Of a stretch of 9,999 nucleotides of DNA, positions 1 through 6,647 are shown in pieces. A program made the translations under genes and the position numbers. The DNA is taken from positions 1 to 9,999 of the forward strand of contig CAUABY010000061.1 in the NCBI GenBank assembly GCA_958427375.1, given 5' to 3'. The notes below the pieces were generated by a model. It was not told the DNA's origin and made no database searches. It saw only the letters and a list, made by a program, of their open reading frames with translations. Source of the stretch: an uncultured Eubacteriales bacterium (lineage in GTDB: Bacteria; Bacillota; Clostridia; Oscillospirales; Oscillospiraceae). The number at the start of each line of letters is the position of its first letter. Position 1 is the stretch's first letter.

Positions 1-6
1 CAAAAC

Positions 7-12
7 TATAAT
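7..12 (+). promoter_or_regulatory. possible -10 box upstream of spoIIE
   Basis: TATAAT lies about 36 bases before the spoIIE start in an AT-rich leader. A matching -35 would fall outside the window, so this is only a candidate. In Bacillus, spoIIE is driven by a sigma-A promoter activated by Spo0A; whether that applies here cannot be seen. Confidence 0.35.
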
Positions 13-48
13 AAATAATATCTTATGTAAACTTACGGGGGACACAAA

Positions 49-2376
49 ATGGAAACAGGAGGACAGGGGAGGCTCGCCGCGCTGAAAACACGGCCGGGAA
101 CAGGAAAAATTGACGGGCGCTTGTTTATGGCGGCGCGCTGTGCGGTGTTTTTGGGGCTTGGCATGCTCATGTCGAGTGCCCGCGTCCTTGAGGATGGGGC
201 ACCGCTCGGCATAGCAATGGTGGCCTGCGCGGGCGCGGGGCTGACGGGCGTGTGTACGCTTGCGGGCGCGTCGCTGGGCTATGTGCTCATTGGCGGAATT
301 GACTGGGGCATCCGCTATATTGCGGCGGCGGTGCTGGTGTATACCATCGGCTTTGTTTTTCAGGAGCTTTCGGTCTATAAGCAGGATTTTTTCATGCCCA
401 GCGCGGCGGGGCTTGTCATGGCGCTCACCGGCATTCTCAGCAGTTTTTCCGTTAAGCCGGGCACTGTGCCGCTATATGCGGAGCTGTTTTTGGAGACGAC
501 ACTCGCTTTCGGCGGCACATATTTTTTCAAGGAAACGCTCAGCAATAAGCTCCGCACGACTGAGACAGCGGAGCTTCGGCACAGTGTCTCATCTATGATA
601 ATGGCGGCCTGCGCCGTTATGGCCTTCGCGCGCATCGTCATTTTGGATACCATCTCCGTCGGCCGTGTCATATCGCTCATCGTCGTCATGGCTTCGGCGA
701 TGAAGGGCGGGCTGCTGACCGGCGCGGCTGTGGGCACGGTGCTTGGCATTGCGATGGATTTGACGCACTCCGGCGTGCCCTTTTACACCATGGCCTATGC
801 CTTCGCCGGGCTTCTCTCCGGGGTGTTTGGCAAGCATGGCCGCGTGATTTTTGCGCTGTCGTTCATGCTGGGCAGCGCGCTTTCAGTGGTGTGCGCGTGG
901 CGAGCGGCGGTGTATACTGGCGCGCTTATTGAAAGCTTCATCGCCTGCGTGGTGTTCATGCTCCTGCCCGCGCCGGTGCTCACGCATATCGGGCTCATGC
1001 TCCAGACTATAGAGCGGGGGAGCGGTGAATCGGGGCTTCGCCGCTTCGTCGCCGCGCGCGTTAAGAATCTGAGCGACGCGTACGCGGAGCTTTTTGAAAC
1101 CGTGCGCAAAAATGTGGAGGAGCCGTATAATGACGAGAATATTGCCCGTGTCTTTGACCGCGCGGCGGACGAGGTCTGCGTAAAGTGCAAGAACAAAAAC
1201 CGCTGCTGGAACACTGACTATATGGACACGCTCTCCGCTATGAACGACGCGACCGAGGCCATGGAGGAGCACGGCAGTCTCTCCGCCGCCGACCTGCCCG
1301 GCTACTTCCGCGAGAGCTGTGACAGCCTGCCCGCCTTTATCGCCGCTGTCAACGGTGAGCTTCGCGGCCTCGCCTATCGCCGCCAGCTGCGCATACACTT
1401 AAAAGAGAATAGAACCGTGGCCTGGGAGCAATATAATGATATAGCCGAGGTGCTTTCCGAGGTCGCCGATGAGCTTGGCAGCATCAACGGCTCAGACCCA
1501 TTGGCTGAGCGCCGCCTTGTACGCTATCTCAAGAGCATGGATATTGACGCCGAGGCCTCCGTCTACCGCGACTGCGGCGGCAGGGCACATGTCATCATCG
1601 AGAGCGGACGGCTCACCCCGCTTATGCGGCACGGGGATTACCTTGAGAGGCTCTCTTCTGTCGTGGGTGTGCGCCTCTGCCAGCCGAATGAGGACGACGG
1701 CGCGGGCCGACTTCTGCTTTTAGAGGCCGAGCCGCTCGCGGTCTCCGTGGGCATAGCGGCGATGAAAAAGCGCGGCGAAAAGGTCAGCGGAGACAGGGGC
1801 ACATACTTCAAAACCGACGCGGGTGTGCTCTGCGTCATCCTCTCTGACGGCATGGGCGCGGGGGACGAGGCGGCAAAGGACAGCCAAGCCGTTGTCGCCA
1901 TCTTGGAAAAGTTCCTGCGCTCCGGCGTTGACCCGGCGGTGTCGATGAAGATATTAAACTCCGTCATGCTCCTTAGAAGCCCGGACAGCTGGGGATATGC
2001 AACGGTAGATTTGATGTGCGTTAACCTCTTCACCGGCGATGCCTGCTTTTATAAATACGGCGCTGCGCCCTCATATGTGCGCTCCGGCAAGGGTGTAAAG
2101 CGCATAAAAGGTGAGAGCTTTGCCGCGGGGCTCGGCGGGGCGGACGGCACGGAGCCGGATATTGTGCGCCTTCGCCTGCGTCCGGGCAACACGGCCATTA
2201 TCGCCTCCGACGGGGTCATCGCGGATAACGAGGACGAGTGGATTAAAACGCTTTTGGACAAGGGCTTTGACGATATGAAGGCTCTTGCCCGCGCCACACT
2301 TGGTGAGGCGGAGAAGCGTTACGGCGCGACGGACGACATGACTGTTGTCACCGTGCGCGTGGAGGAGCGGGCATGA
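49..2376 (+). CDS. spoIIE: stage II sporulation protein E (SpoIIE), membrane PP2C-type serine phosphatase
   Basis: SpoIIE dephosphorylates the anti-anti-sigma factor SpoIIAA, which releases sigma-F in the forespore, and it also takes part in polar septation with FtsZ. The 775-residue protein is slightly shorter than the Bacillus protein but has the full family layout. Residues about 25-330 form a multi-pass hydrophobic N-terminal half. A central cytoplasmic region follows, with a cysteine cluster (C377, C380, C386, followed by W387). The C-terminal PP2C domain covers about 560-775 and shows the metal-binding signatures: D600 in SDGMGAG, D721 in ASDGV, and D762/D763 in DDMTVV. The start is supported by GGGGGA at 37-42, six bases before the ATG. 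The stop overlaps the next start (ATGA). No frameshift or missing catalytic residue is seen, so the gene looks functional and implies a sporulating lineage. Confidence 0.96.
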   Translation: METGGQGRLAALKTRPGTGKIDGRLFMAARCAVFLGLGMLMSSARVLEDGAPLGIAMVACAGAGLTGVCTLAGASLGYVLIGGIDWGIRYIAAAVLVYTIGFVFQELSVYKQDFFMPSAAGLVMALTGILSSFSVKPGTVPLYAELFLETTLAFGGTYFFKETLSNKLRTTETAELRHSVSSMIMAACAVMAFARIVILDTISVGRVISLIVVMASAMKGGLLTGAAVGTVLGIAMDLTHSGVPFYTMAYAFAGLLSGVFGKHGRVIFALSFMLGSALSVVCAWRAAVYTGALIESFIACVVFMLLPAPVLTHIGLMLQTIERGSGESGLRRFVAARVKNLSDAYAELFETVRKNVEEPYNDENIARVFDRAADEVCVKCKNKNRCWNTDYMDTLSAMNDATEAMEEHGSLSAADLPGYFRESCDSLPAFIAAVNGELRGLAYRRQLRIHLKENRTVAWEQYNDIAEVLSEVADELGSINGSDPLAERRLVRYLKSMDIDAEASVYRDCGGRAHVIIESGRLTPLMRHGDYLERLSSVVGVRLCQPNEDDGAGRLLLLEAEPLAVSVGIAAMKKRGEKVSGDRGTYFKTDAGVLCVILSDGMGAGDEAAKDSQAVVAILEKFLRSGVDPAVSMKILNSVMLLRSPDSWGYATVDLMCVNLFTGDACFYKYGAAPSYVRSGKGVKRIKGESFAAGLGGADGTEPDIVRLRLRPGNTAIIASDGVIADNEDEWIKTLLDKGFDDMKALARATLGEAEKRYGATDDMTVVTVRVEERA

Positions 2377-2735
2377 TAGAGCGCATAAGGCTCCACGTCT
2401 GCGGCCTTATCGGCAGTGCGAGCGCGCGCCGCCGCCGGAGGGCCGAGCGCCGCCGCGCCGAAGAAGGCGCGGTGCTCAAGGGCTGCATGAGAAATGTCAT
2501 CGTCGTCCACCCGCGCAGTGATATATTTCAGGAGGCGGTTTTCATCCTGCGTGATGATTATTTGCGCGCACCCGGCATCAGCCGTGAGGAGCTTTTGCGT
2601 CAGGCGCGCAGTGCCGCCGAGGACTACACTCTATACGCCGCCCCGCAAAGGCCGCGCCGCCGCCGGATATTTCTGCCGCTTTTGCTGCTGCTTGCCGCCG
2701 CACTCTGCACCCTCCGCTTTGCGGGGCTGTTGTGA
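2373..2735 (+). CDS. small hypothetical protein with a C-terminal membrane anchor, coupled to spoIIE
   Basis: This 120-residue protein starts inside the spoIIE stop codon (ATGA overlap), which suggests translational coupling and a shared transcript. The N-terminus is very basic (an arginine-rich stretch at about residues 19-28). The middle (about 42-88) is a compact soluble segment containing NVIVVHPRSDIFQEAVFILR. After another arginine cluster, residues about 98-118 are a leucine/alanine-rich hydrophobic helix, so a tail-anchored topology with the bulk in the cytoplasm is likely. I have an impression of similar small proteins beside spoIIE in other Oscillospirales, but I cannot name the family. 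A sporulation link is inferred only from position. The overlapping start, sensible composition and clear topology argue that it is a real gene. Confidence 0.75.
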   Translation: MIERIRLHVCGLIGSASARRRRRAERRRAEEGAVLKGCMRNVIVVHPRSDIFQEAVFILRDDYLRAPGISREELLRQARSAAEDYTLYAAPQRPRRRRIFLPLLLLLAAALCTLRFAGLL

Positions 2736-2807
2736 CCGACATTCACAGCTTAACCGATTCCTGCAAAATGATGTAACACTTTTATACATTAATTAAAATA
2801 TGTACAA

Positions 2808-2841
2808 CATTTGTGCATCTATTTGTTAATATGCACAAATG
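2808..2841. repeat. perfect 11-bp inverted repeat, candidate operator
   Basis: CATTTGTGCAT at 2808-2818 is matched by ATGCACAAATG at 2831-2841 with a 12-base spacer. The core TTTGTGCAT occurs a third time at 2929-2937. The lack of a GC-rich stem and of a following T-run makes a terminator unlikely. A dimeric regulator site upstream of the operon promoter is plausible, but the regulator is unknown. Confidence 0.5.
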
Positions 2842-3011
2842 AAACAGGGTCTTGCAAAGCCTGTAAAGTCCAACATTTTTGAGCATTTTATACGAAAGAT
2901 GAGAAAAAAATTGTGGTATCTGTGCGTTTTTGTGCATTTTGAAAATAAAACTTCAAAAATTTTAAATTAAAATTTGGCTAATAAGTAGATAAAGAAAATG
3001 CTGTTAATTTA

Positions 3012-3041
3012 TTGACGGAATGTGCCCTGAAATGCTATAAT
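3012..3041 (+). promoter_or_regulatory. sigma-A-type promoter for the lipoprotein-apbE-rnf operon
   Basis: A -35 box TTGACG (3012-3017) and a perfect -10 box TATAAT (3036-3041) are separated by 18 bp, with an extended -10 TGC directly upstream (3033-3035). Transcription would begin near 3048, giving a leader of about 50 bases to the lipoprotein start. The near-consensus boxes suggest strong vegetative expression. Confidence 0.85.
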
Positions 3042-3048
3042 CCAATCA

Positions 3049-3069
3049 GGTTCGGCGAAGTGCCGCGCC
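3049..3069 (+). promoter_or_regulatory. possible 5'-leader hairpin
   Basis: CGGC (3053-3056) and GCCG (3062-3065) can pair around a GAAGT loop. The stem may extend to GG/CC at the base through one mismatch and a G-T wobble. The hairpin would sit at the extreme 5' end of the mRNA given the predicted start near 3048, a position where stems often protect transcripts from decay. That role is inferred. Confidence 0.4.
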
Positions 3070-3099
3070 ATGAAAAATATGTTTTTAGGAGAAAAACTT

Positions 3100-4185
3100 A
3101 TGAAAAAGATTCTTGCACTTATCCTTGCTCTCTGCATGGTGTTTGCTCTTGCAGCCTGCGGCTCCTCCGCGGCTCCTGCAACCGAAGCCCCCGCAGAAGC
3201 ACCTGCTGAAGCTCCCGCTGAAGCCCCCGCTGAAGCCCCCGCAGAGGCTCCCGCTGCCGATGCTGAGTACACCCTCGGCATGGGTGTTGAGCTGAGCATG
3301 AACTCCTCCAAGACCAACAACGCACAGGTTGACGCTACTGTTGCCGCAGTCGTTCTCGACGGCGAGGGCAAGATCGTCAGCTGCCGCCTCGATGTCGCCC
3401 AGAACAAGATGGACGTGACCGACGGCGCTGTTGACACTGAGGCCGCTTTCAAGACCAAGATGGAGCTCGGCGATGATTACGGTATGGTCGCATACGGCAA
3501 CGCAATTGCTGAGTGGTATGATCAGGCAAAGGCTTTCGAGTCTTTCGTTGTCGGCATGACCGGCGCTGAGGTTGAGGCTCTTGAGACTGTTACCAACGAC
3601 AGCGGCCACAATGTCTCCACAGATGAGGCTCTGCTCGCCGGCTGCACCATGGACATCACCGCTTTCAAGGCTGCTGTTGTCAAGGCTTGCAGCGGTCTGA
3701 ACGCCGCTCCCTTCACCGGTGCTGACTTCACTCTCGGTGTTGCAGCCATCTCCACCGCCGCTGAGTCCACCCCCGCTGCTGATGATGCGGATGCAGTTGT
3801 CAAAATGTACACCAACTATGCCGCCGCCGCAGTCGGCACAGACGGCACCATCCTTGCCGCAGTTACCGATGCAACCCAGCCCCAGATCACCGTTGACAAG
3901 AACGGCGAGATAGTCGAGACTACGTTCAAAGGCACCAAGATGGAGCTTGGCGATGATTACGGCATGGTCGCATACGGCAACGCAATCGCTGAGTGGAACG
4001 CTCAGGCTGCCGCGTTTGCAAACTACACCGTTGGTAAGACCGCTGCTGACGTCCGCGGCATTGAGACCGTTGTCAACGAGTCCGGCCACAACGTCTCCAC
4101 CGATGATACCCTGCTTGCCGCCTGCACCATGGACATCAGCGGCATGATGGCAGTCATCGCCCTTTCTGCGGATAACGCGAGATAA
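3100..4185 (+). CDS. secreted lipoprotein with two tandem copies of an unidentified domain, first gene of the rnf operon
   Basis: The start at 3100 is chosen because AGGAG (3087-3091) lies eight bases upstream and the protein then begins with a typical lipoprotein signal (MKK, hydrophobic core, lipobox LAAC with C20). This gives 361 residues. After C20 comes a flexible spacer with six EAPA repeats (residues 29-52). Two related domains follow (about 57-205 and 213-361). Each has a segment around ELGDDYGMVAYG (residues 119-139 and 279-299, identical between copies) and a later SGHNVSTD...CTMDI block with C182 and C342, exactly 160 residues apart. The beta-type segments with a 'DGKIV' turn resemble loosely related clostridial surface lipoproteins sometimes called FMN-binding, but I see no flavinylation Thr motif. 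Its position ahead of apbE and rnf, 34 bases from apbE with no terminator, suggests an extracytoplasmic partner of the Rnf complex. Function is unproven. Confidence 0.9.
   Translation: MKKILALILALCMVFALAACGSSAAPATEAPAEAPAEAPAEAPAEAPAEAPAADAEYTLGMGVELSMNSSKTNNAQVDATVAAVVLDGEGKIVSCRLDVAQNKMDVTDGAVDTEAAFKTKMELGDDYGMVAYGNAIAEWYDQAKAFESFVVGMTGAEVEALETVTNDSGHNVSTDEALLAGCTMDITAFKAAVVKACSGLNAAPFTGADFTLGVAAISTAAESTPAADDADAVVKMYTNYAAAAVGTDGTILAAVTDATQPQITVDKNGEIVETTFKGTKMELGDDYGMVAYGNAIAEWNAQAAAFANYTVGKTAADVRGIETVVNESGHNVSTDDTLLAACTMDISGMMAVIALSADNAR
3184..3255 (+). repeat. 12-bp tandem repeat encoding (EAPA)6
   Basis: Six in-frame 12-base units (GAA-GCN-CCN-GCN type) encode EAPA repeats directly after the lipid-anchor region of the lipoprotein. 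Units differ mainly at third positions. They form a proline/alanine-rich tether that would hold the folded domains away from the membrane, and copy number could vary by slippage without breaking the frame. Confidence 0.9.
3454..3516 (+). repeat. 63-bp intragenic direct repeat, copy 1
   Basis: This segment matches 3934-3996 at 60 of 63 positions by direct reading. The three differences are synonymous third-base changes, so both copies encode the same 21 residues. It is the best conserved part of the domain duplication. Confidence 0.9.
3934..3996 (+). repeat. 63-bp intragenic direct repeat, copy 2
   Basis: Second copy of the repeat at 3454-3516, offset by 480 bp (160 codons). It contains the ELGDDYGMVAYG core of the second lipoprotein domain. 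Flanking sequence is clearly less similar than this core. Confidence 0.9.
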
Positions 4186-4219
4186 ACTAAGTAAAGCATA
4201 AATCACAGGAGATGTGTCA

Positions 4220-5284
4220 ATGAAGAGAATAGGCGCTTTGCTTCTCGCTCTGGGTATGTGCCTTGCGCTGCTGTGCGGCTGCGGCTCTCAGCCTGAGCAG
4301 AAAATAGAAAACAGAGGCAAGTCTTATTTCGCTTACTTTGACACTGTCTCCTATGTGTATAGTTACGCAGGAGACTCGGCAGAGCAGTTTGAACAGCGCT
4401 CTGCCGAGGTTTCTGCCATTTTAGGCGAGTATCACAGGCTCTTTGACATCTAGAACGAGTACTACGGCATAAATAATCTCTGCACGATAAATAAGCAGGC
4501 CGGGGGCGAGGCGGTCAAGGTTGATGAAAAACTCATTGACTTTCTACTGTACGCCGAGGAGCTTTGTGATAAGACTGACGGCGAGATGAACATAATGATG
4601 GGGGCGGTGCTCAGCCTCTGGCATGACGCGCGCACGGCGGCGCAGAATAAATCCGTTGATGTGCGCATACCCACCGAGGACGAGCTTGAGGCCGCATCCG
4701 GACATATTTCGCCTGAGCTTCTGGAGATAGATACCGAGCACGGCACTGTGCGCATAAGCGATCCGGCGGCATCCATTGACGTGGGTGCGCTCGGCAAGGG
4801 CTATGCCACTGAGATGGCCGCGGGCTATCTTGAGTCTGTCGGCGTCGATGGCTATGTGCTCAATGTCGGCGGCAATATCCGCATCATCGGCACCAAGCCT
4901 GACGGTTCGGATTGGCTCACCGGAATCAAGAGCCCCCAGAATACATCGACCTTCGCTGTGCAAATCCGCATTGCGGATACCTCCTGCGTCACCTCCGGCA
5001 CGTATGAGCGCTACTTCACGGTCAACGGTGAGCGCTATCACCACATTATTGATAAAGACACTTTGTACCCGGCAGCATATTTCAGCTCTCTGACGGTCAT
5101 CACGCCTGACAGCGCCATGGCCGACGCTCTCTCCACAGCGCTTTTCTGCATGCCGTATGAGGACGGGCTCGCGCTTGCGGAGCGTTTGGGTGATGTTGAG
5201 GTGCTGTGGATATACCCGGACGGGGAGATGAAATATACCCCCGGATTTGGTGAGTTAATAGAAGAAAACAGTATAGAAAAATAG
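4220..5284 (+). pseudogene. apbE: FAD:protein FMN transferase (ApbE), interrupted by an in-frame TAG
   Basis: ApbE transfers FMN from FAD to a Thr in target proteins such as RnfG and RnfD. The reading frame from ATG 4220 (AGGAG at 4207-4211, spacing eight) would give 354 residues, a normal length, but codon 78 (4451-4453) is TAG. No frameshift is present: the same frame resumes and carries all family signatures. These are DVGALGKGYA (D187-), the NVGGNIRI flavin-site loop, VTSGTYERYF (257-), HHIIDKDTLYPA (274-) and the metal-site SAMADALSTALF with D302. The N-terminus is a lipoprotein signal (C21 in LCGC), so the enzyme would act outside the membrane. From memory, family members have Tyr at this spot (context FDI-x-NEYYGINNL), one base from TAG. 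No in-frame restart retains the N-terminal part. It could be a true null allele, a sequencing error, or a suppressed codon. Confidence 0.88.
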
Positions 5285-5292
5285 CAAGAAAT

Positions 5293-5298
5293 AGGAGG
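5293..5298 (+). promoter_or_regulatory. ribosome binding site that fixes the rnfC start
   Basis: AGGAGG is one base from an upstream in-frame ATG (5300), which is too close for initiation, and ten bases from ATG 5309. The latter gives the family-like N-terminus MNLKKNISSL, so 5309 is preferred. Confidence 0.7.
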
Positions 5299-5308
5299 CA
5301 TGAGGCTA

Positions 5309-6646
5309 ATGAACCTCAAAAAGAACATCTCTTCGCTTGTCCTGCCGCATAATAAGCACACGGCAGGTATGGCGTCCGTGGTTGTTGCGCCCCCGGCGGA
5401 AGTGCTTTTGCCCATGAATATGCACTCCGGCGCTCCGGCGGCACCCACGGTCGAGGTCGGTGAGCACGTCTATGTAGGCCAGCTCATCGCCCGCGAGGAC
5501 GGTAAGAATTCCGTGCCTGTCCACGCCAGCGTCTCCGGCACCGTCAAGGCGATTGAGCCTTACGGCAATACCGTCGCCATCCGCATCGAGAGCGACGGCA
5601 AGATGGAAGCAGACCCCGCCATGAAAGCGCCCGAAGTGCATAATCTTGACGAGTTCCTTGCCGCTGTGCGTGACAGCGGCATCGTCGGTCTCGGCGGCGC
5701 GGCTTTCCCGGTCTGGGCGAAGCTGGACGCTATCCGCCATGGCCCCATTCAGACCGTGCTTGTAAACGGTGCCGAGTGCGAGCCGTATATCACCAGCGAC
5801 AACCGCACCATGGTTGAGCACAGCGACCTTGTGAAAACGGGCATTGAGTTTCTGCGCAAGTACCTTGAGAGCGAGAAGTTCATCATCGGTATCGAGAAGA
5901 ACAAGCCCGACGCCATTGCCGAGCTTGAGCGTGTCTTTGCCGATGACCCCTCCGTCGAGGTAAAGCCCCTCAAGAGCGTTTACCCCCAGGGCGCAAAGCA
6001 GGTGCTGCTGTATAACGCCACCGGCAAGGTCGTCGGCCCCGGCCAGCGTCTGGCCTCCCTCGGTGTCATCATCATCAACGTCACCTCGCTGACCAAGATG
6101 GCCGAGTATATGACCACCGGCATGCCGCTTGTCAGCAAGTGCGTCACCGTTGACGGCGCTGCCGTCAACGAGCCGAAGAACCTCGTTGTCCCCATCGGTA
6201 CACCCGTCAGCTACCTCTTTGAGCAGTGCGGCGGTCTGAAAGAAGAGCCCGGCAAGGTCATCATCGGCGGCCCCATGATGGGCAAGTGCGCATCGAGCAT
6301 CGACGCGCCGGTCATCAAGGCCACAAACGCCGTTCTGGCCTTCACCGCCAGAGAGGCTGTCGCCCTTGAGCCGACACCCTGCATCCACTGCGGCCGCTGT
6401 GTGGCAAACTGCCCGATCTCCCTCAACCCCACTATCTTCGCCAAGGCGCTGGAGATTGAGGATGAGGCTGAGCGCTATGCCGTGCTGGACAAGGCCCAGG
6501 TCTCGCTGTGCATGCAGTGCGGTTCCTGCTCCTATGTCTGCCCCGCGCGCCGTCCTCTTGTCGACAATAACGCTGCCGCCAAGAGCTTCGTAAGAAAATA
6601 CAAGGCAATGCTTGCCGAAAATGAGAACAAAGAAGGGGGAAAGTGA
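5309..6646 (+). CDS. rnfC: Rnf electron transport complex subunit C (NADH-binding, 2x[4Fe-4S])
   Basis: RnfC is the cytoplasmic peripheral subunit where electrons are exchanged with NAD+/NADH. The 445-residue protein has the expected order. The N-terminal region has the HNKHTA motif (about residue 14). A glycine-rich flavin/nucleotide segment IVGLGGAAFP (125-134) and the VNGAECEPY motif (152-160) follow, as in the Nqo1/51-kDa-like fold. Near the C-terminus are two ferredoxin-type clusters: C358-x2-C361-x2-C364-x3-C368-P and C401-x2-C404-x2-C407-x3-C411-P. All eight cysteines are present. Length is typical for clostridial RnfC without long C-terminal extensions. It follows apbE by 24 bases and is in the same reading frame, separated only by the apbE TAG. 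The next gene starts one base after its stop. Confidence 0.96.
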   Translation: MNLKKNISSLVLPHNKHTAGMASVVVAPPAEVLLPMNMHSGAPAAPTVEVGEHVYVGQLIAREDGKNSVPVHASVSGTVKAIEPYGNTVAIRIESDGKMEADPAMKAPEVHNLDEFLAAVRDSGIVGLGGAAFPVWAKLDAIRHGPIQTVLVNGAECEPYITSDNRTMVEHSDLVKTGIEFLRKYLESEKFIIGIEKNKPDAIAELERVFADDPSVEVKPLKSVYPQGAKQVLLYNATGKVVGPGQRLASLGVIIINVTSLTKMAEYMTTGMPLVSKCVTVDGAAVNEPKNLVVPIGTPVSYLFEQCGGLKEEPGKVIIGGPMMGKCASSIDAPVIKATNAVLAFTAREAVALEPTPCIHCGRCVANCPISLNPTIFAKALEIEDEAERYAVLDKAQVSLCMQCGSCSYVCPARRPLVDNNAAAKSFVRKYKAMLAENENKEGGK

Positions 6647-6647
6647 T

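Larger units (their letters stand above)
2736..3099 (+). other. AT-rich intergenic region between the spoIIE unit and the rnf operon
   Basis: These 364 bases are strikingly AT-rich compared with the GC-rich genes on both sides. I see no credible coding sequence. Contents are an 11-bp inverted repeat (2808-2841), a further direct copy of its core (2929-2937), a strong promoter (3012-3041) and a 5'-leader hairpin (3049-3069). No GC-rich stem followed by a T-run marks the end of the spoIIE unit. Confidence 0.8.

Noticed and set aside
2808..2841. Inverted repeat as a rho-independent terminator of the spoIIE unit
   Set aside because: The stem is AT-rich, the spacer is 12 bases and no T-run follows.
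3070..3099. Upstream in-frame ATG at 3070 as the lipoprotein start
   Set aside because: It has no Shine-Dalgarno and would add ten residues ahead of a perfect lipoprotein signal; ATG 3100 has AGGAG at the right distance.
3184..3255. Tandem repeat as a CRISPR-like array
   Set aside because: The units are 12 bases, contiguous without spacers, and encode EAPA in frame within a gene.
3085..4206. Long antisense open frame (373 codons) opposite the lipoprotein
   Set aside because: It mirrors the GC-biased codon use and repeats of the sense gene, has no ribosome binding site context, and the sense strand encodes a clear lipoprotein.
4214..4219. GTG at 4214 as the apbE start
   Set aside because: It lies only two bases after AGGAG; ATG 4220 has normal spacing and gives a clean MKR-type signal peptide.
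4451..4453. Programmed pyrrolysine or other recoding at the apbE TAG
   Set aside because: No recoding signal is visible and the residue expected from family memory is an ordinary Tyr one base away; mutation or error is simpler, although suppression is not excluded.
6612..6647. ATG at 6612 as the rnfD start
   Set aside because: It would overlap rnfC by 35 bases and add a non-family N-terminus; ATG 6648 has GGGGGA upstream and starts MEKLIVSSAPH.
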